Below, in pieces: positions 22,252-24,821 of a stretch of DNA of 24,821 nt. Origin of the DNA: a virus; the IMG/VR virus record IMGVR_UViG_3300024346_000478, positions 1 to 24,821 of that record. One strand, written 5' to 3'. How positions within the stretch are numbered: position 1 is the stretch's first letter; every line of letters starts with the position of its first letter. The notes under the pieces were generated by a model, which worked only from the letters and a program-made list of their open reading frames with translations, made no database searches and had not been told where the DNA came from. A program made the translations under genes and the position numbers.

Positions 22252-24821
22252 TAAAGGCAGGTGGTATTTCTTTTGGTGGCATGAATCAAGACATGAGCGC
22301 CCAAGATCCTCGTAGAAATCAATTCTATTATGAGGCCCAAAATATTACGCTTATTTTTAATGGAGAGTTGTCTCAGAATGTAATAAAAAACGAAACAGGT
22401 AACAAACTCCTAGTGAGTCTTCCTAACATAGCGCTTGCAAACAGTACAGGAAGCACTAATCCTATATGGAAATCTAATCCTGACGACGATTTATTATTTA
22501 CAGAAGATACTACATTAACTTCACTGCCTACAGGGGCCCAAGGAAGGATACTAACACATCCTACTTTATCTGATTTTAATAGTATAATAGGAGATATAGG
22601 CAACACTACTATACAGCACTCTTACTACGGAACTGAGTTTGACGAGTATTATAGCGGAAGTACAACTTCTATACTAGGAACTTCCCAAGTAATACTAGGA
22701 GGGTCTTTTATAAAAGATAGTTTAGTAGTAATATCAATGTCAGAAAGTAATGTTTCTGGTAATGGTCATTTATGTGTGTGGGAAATATCTTACGACAACG
22801 AATACAATACAACGACTTACTTAAAGTTTTTTGGCCCTTACGCTAATATGGATAAATCATATCCAGTTACTAAAATTGAAACTTTTTATGAAAGTGATCT
22901 AATACAAAAGGTATATTGGACAGATGCTAGAAACCAACTAAGAACAGTAAATATAAAACATAACTTACCTTTTTTTAGAGATACTACCGTAATAGATAGT
23001 TCTCCTGAAATAGATTTAAGTCCCATTAAGATTACTCAAAGTATTAATGGCGGGGGAAATTGGGCTGAAGGTGCAGGTATGGTACAATATGGTTACAGAC
23101 TATATACTAAAAATGGACCTACTACTAAGTTGTCTCCATTGTCAGGTATAGCTCCTATAGTAAAAGATCTTCACGGAGTTCCTCAGGGGGAAGCTGGAGA
23201 TATTTTATTTAAAGTAGCTATAGATGGTGTGGATAGTTCTTTTGAGTGGATAGAGGTATACAGATTTAGGATAGATGATTCAGGAGCAGTTGTAGCGTAT
23301 TTAATTCATGAGGCGGAAATAGGGCCTAGAGAAAGTACTACAGAGTCTGTAAATATATTATTGTTTGATAAAGGAGACAGTTCTGTAATAAGAATACAGA
23401 GTGATTTAGCTGCTTTAAGATTTGGAGTATCAGGTCCTTACATTCCTAGAACATTTGAAATAAAAGATAACAGAATATTTTTAGGCAATATAGAAGAAAC
23501 TGTATTTAATGTTGACTATGATACTAGGGCGTATTCTTTTACTAGCAATGCTGAAGCAGGGTTTACTGAAGCAGGTTCTCAAATATCAAAATTAAGATCT
23601 GCAGAGGGAGGATTTGAACATACTATAGATGGAACTGCTTCTACTATTGACTGGCCTACTAAGACTAACTTGGATGCTATAAATAAATCAGTACTTGCAT
23701 TGCCTGATGCTGATTACTTTGAAAGGTATCAATATAAAGCAAATGGAACAACTCAAGGAGGACAAGGGCCTAATGTATCTTTTACGTTTGACTTTGATGA
23801 TGAGCCTCAATCAACATATTTTAAATACCCAGAGTTTTACTCAAAAGGAGCATATAAACTAGGAGAACCTTATAGGTTTGGGGTACAGTTTTTTGATAAG
23901 TATGGTAATGGATCTTTTGTCAACTGGATAGCAGATGTCAGAATGCCTGAATTAAAAAGAATAGGGACCAGCGTTTTGTATTCTGCAGCTACAAATAAGT
24001 TCAAGTTAGCTTACCCTAAATTTACTTTATCTAATCTAGCAAACTTACCAGACGATATACATTCCTTTAGAATAGTAAGGGCAATTAAAGATTCTAGCGA
24101 CAGATTACTATTGTCTCAAGGATATCTGAATCATACCTTTTTCTCAAATTCAGGAGGAGAGTATGCTAATACCACTAGAGTTAACTATCATGATAGTAAG
24201 TATATGCCTTATTATGGATTAGGGTATTACAATGGACAGACTAGGTCTAAAGGAGGGTGCTTAACTACCCCTGGAGATATATATGATGCTGGCAACGCTA
24301 ATATCTCAGAGGCGTTTACAGGGGGCGCTGGTAGATATAAAAAAAAGTCTTCTTACTTAGCTTTATACCTACCAGAAATAACTTACGGTCTTTCTACTAT
24401 TGAACCTAGTACTAATAACACAATGAGGGTCGTAGCAGGGTCTGCTTGGGCAGCCAACACTGCAGGAACTTCTACTGTAAGGTCACAAGGGTATAGTTAT
24501 GAAAAAGTAAGTGGCGGGGAAGGGGCATATCTTACATTAGCTAATTGGAGAGATGTTTACAATCCACCAGATAATGTAGGGGCAGTTCCTCTAAGAATTG
24601 CGCCTTGGGATGATAGTGACTTGGCGCGTGCAGGTATAGCCACTAATCACAAATTTACTTGGCATAGAGCAAATGAATACCATACTACTCCAGTAGCAGT
24701 TGGTACTAGAAATACAGCAGATGGATTTAATGGGTACACTTCTATAAGTACTATGGTTCAAACTACTGCAATGGGTACTCCTATTGCGTCAGATATAATT
24801 AACTTACAAGGAGGTAATGAT
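22248..24821 (+). CDS. Muzzle/tail stabilisation protein, P22 gp10-like (3' partial)
   Basis: A frame open for 858 codons to the window end. I infer a TTG start at 22248, overlapping the preceding TGA as TTGA; it keeps the conserved opening AGGISFGGMNQDMSAQDPRR, which an ATG start at 22281 would cut. The opening GG-(L/M)-N-x-D is typical of P22 gp10-like tail proteins. Beta-rich throughout, with hallmarks seen in crAss-like stabilisation proteins: VQYGYRLYTKNGPTTKLSP, WIEVYRFRIDDSG, IKDNRIFLGNIEE, PYRFGVQFFDKYGNGSFVNW and HSFRIVRAIKD. These look like repeated beta-barrel or fibronectin-like units. The product should form the end of the short tail that touches the cell surface. No signal peptide or catalytic motif is visible. 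Confidence 0.85.
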   Translation, partial: MIKAGGISFGGMNQDMSAQDPRRNQFYYEAQNITLIFNGELSQNVIKNETGNKLLVSLPNIALANSTGSTNPIWKSNPDDDLLFTEDTTLTSLPTGAQGRILTHPTLSDFNSIIGDIGNTTIQHSYYGTEFDEYYSGSTTSILGTSQVILGGSFIKDSLVVISMSESNVSGNGHLCVWEISYDNEYNTTTYLKFFGPYANMDKSYPVTKIETFYESDLIQKVYWTDARNQLRTVNIKHNLPFFRDTTVIDSSPEIDLSPIKITQSINGGGNWAEGAGMVQYGYRLYTKNGPTTKLSPLSGIAPIVKDLHGVPQGEAGDILFKVAIDGVDSSFEWIEVYRFRIDDSGAVVAYLIHEAEIGPRESTTESVNILLFDKGDSSVIRIQSDLAALRFGVSGPYIPRTFEIKDNRIFLGNIEETVFNVDYDTRAYSFTSNAEAGFTEAGSQISKLRSAEGGFEHTIDGTASTIDWPTKTNLDAINKSVLALPDADYFERYQYKANGTTQGGQGPNVSFTFDFDDEPQSTYFKYPEFYSKGAYKLGEPYRFGVQFFDKYGNGSFVNWIADVRMPELKRIGTSVLYSAATNKFKLAYPKFTLSNLANLPDDIHSFRIVRAIKDSSDRLLLSQGYLNHTFFSNSGGEYANTTRVNYHDSKYMPYYGLGYYNGQTRSKGGCLTTPGDIYDAGNANISEAFTGGAGRYKKKSSYLALYLPEITYGLSTIEPSTNNTMRVVAGSAWAANTAGTSTVRSQGYSYEKVSGGEGAYLTLANWRDVYNPPDNVGAVPLRIAPWDDSDLARAGIATNHKFTWHRANEYHTTPVAVGTRNTADGFNGYTSISTMVQTTAMGTPIASDIINLQGGND

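Noticed and set aside
1-24821. tRNA genes, insertion sequences or attachment sites
   Set aside because: All gaps are about 100 bases or shorter, and I saw no cloverleaf, transposase or terminal inverted repeats.

Overview
The window is a dense late (virion and lysis) module of a tailed phage, AT-rich, with every supportable gene on the + strand, almost no intergenic space, standard genetic code (TAA, TAG and TGA all end genes) and no tRNA or CRISPR. The order large terminase, portal, appendage genes, scaffold candidate, major capsid candidate, neck/ring-type genes, lysis genes, HU/IHF-like protein, conserved ring-type protein and a very large P22 gp10-like tail protein matches the structural block of crAss-like phages (Crassvirales), podoviruses of Bacteroidota. 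Further signs of a Bacteroidota host are A-rich rather than Shine-Dalgarno leaders, a recurring TAATTTTG motif that fits the Bacteroidota promoter -7 element (TAnnTTTG), and fiber, lysin and lipoprotein types common in phages of that phylum. I cannot tell from sequence alone whether the host is a gut or an aquatic species.

Layout. 1-4254: terminase large subunit (its 5' end lies outside the window) and portal. 4254-9697: appendage region, with a repeat-rich fiber, an 888-residue protein of four LamG/concanavalin-like units, two tiny acidic proteins and a membrane-anchored coiled coil; base and codon use there differ from the flanks. 9784-12466: acidic scaffold candidate and major capsid protein. 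12492-16590: conserved head/neck candidates, a probable second abundant virion protein (14227-15519), a structured RNA candidate (15533-15590) and two small structural-type genes. 16593-17531: a second fiber. 17558-18883: a compact lysis cassette of holin, small membrane protein, M15 peptidase endolysin and a candidate one-piece (unimolecular) spanin. 18893-19879: a DEDDy exonuclease with a zinc ribbon, unexpected among virion genes. 19896-24821: neck/ring-type protein, HU/IHF-like protein, small basic protein, crAss ring-type protein and the muzzle/stabilisation protein, which is still open at the window end.

Working model: terminase and portal package DNA into a shell of the capsid protein built on the acidic scaffold; the 13.4-14.2 kb and 19.9-24.8 kb genes build the neck and tail; the fiber genes give host binding; the 17.6-18.9 kb cassette lyses a Gram-negative host through inner membrane, wall and outer membrane. 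Candidate promoters sit before the portal, the 430-residue protein and the 235-residue neck gene. The points most worth a second look are the one-piece spanin cassette, the exonuclease in the virion block, the pseudoknot-capable RNA element, the synonymously scrambled fiber repeats and the duplicated motif in the scaffold candidate.
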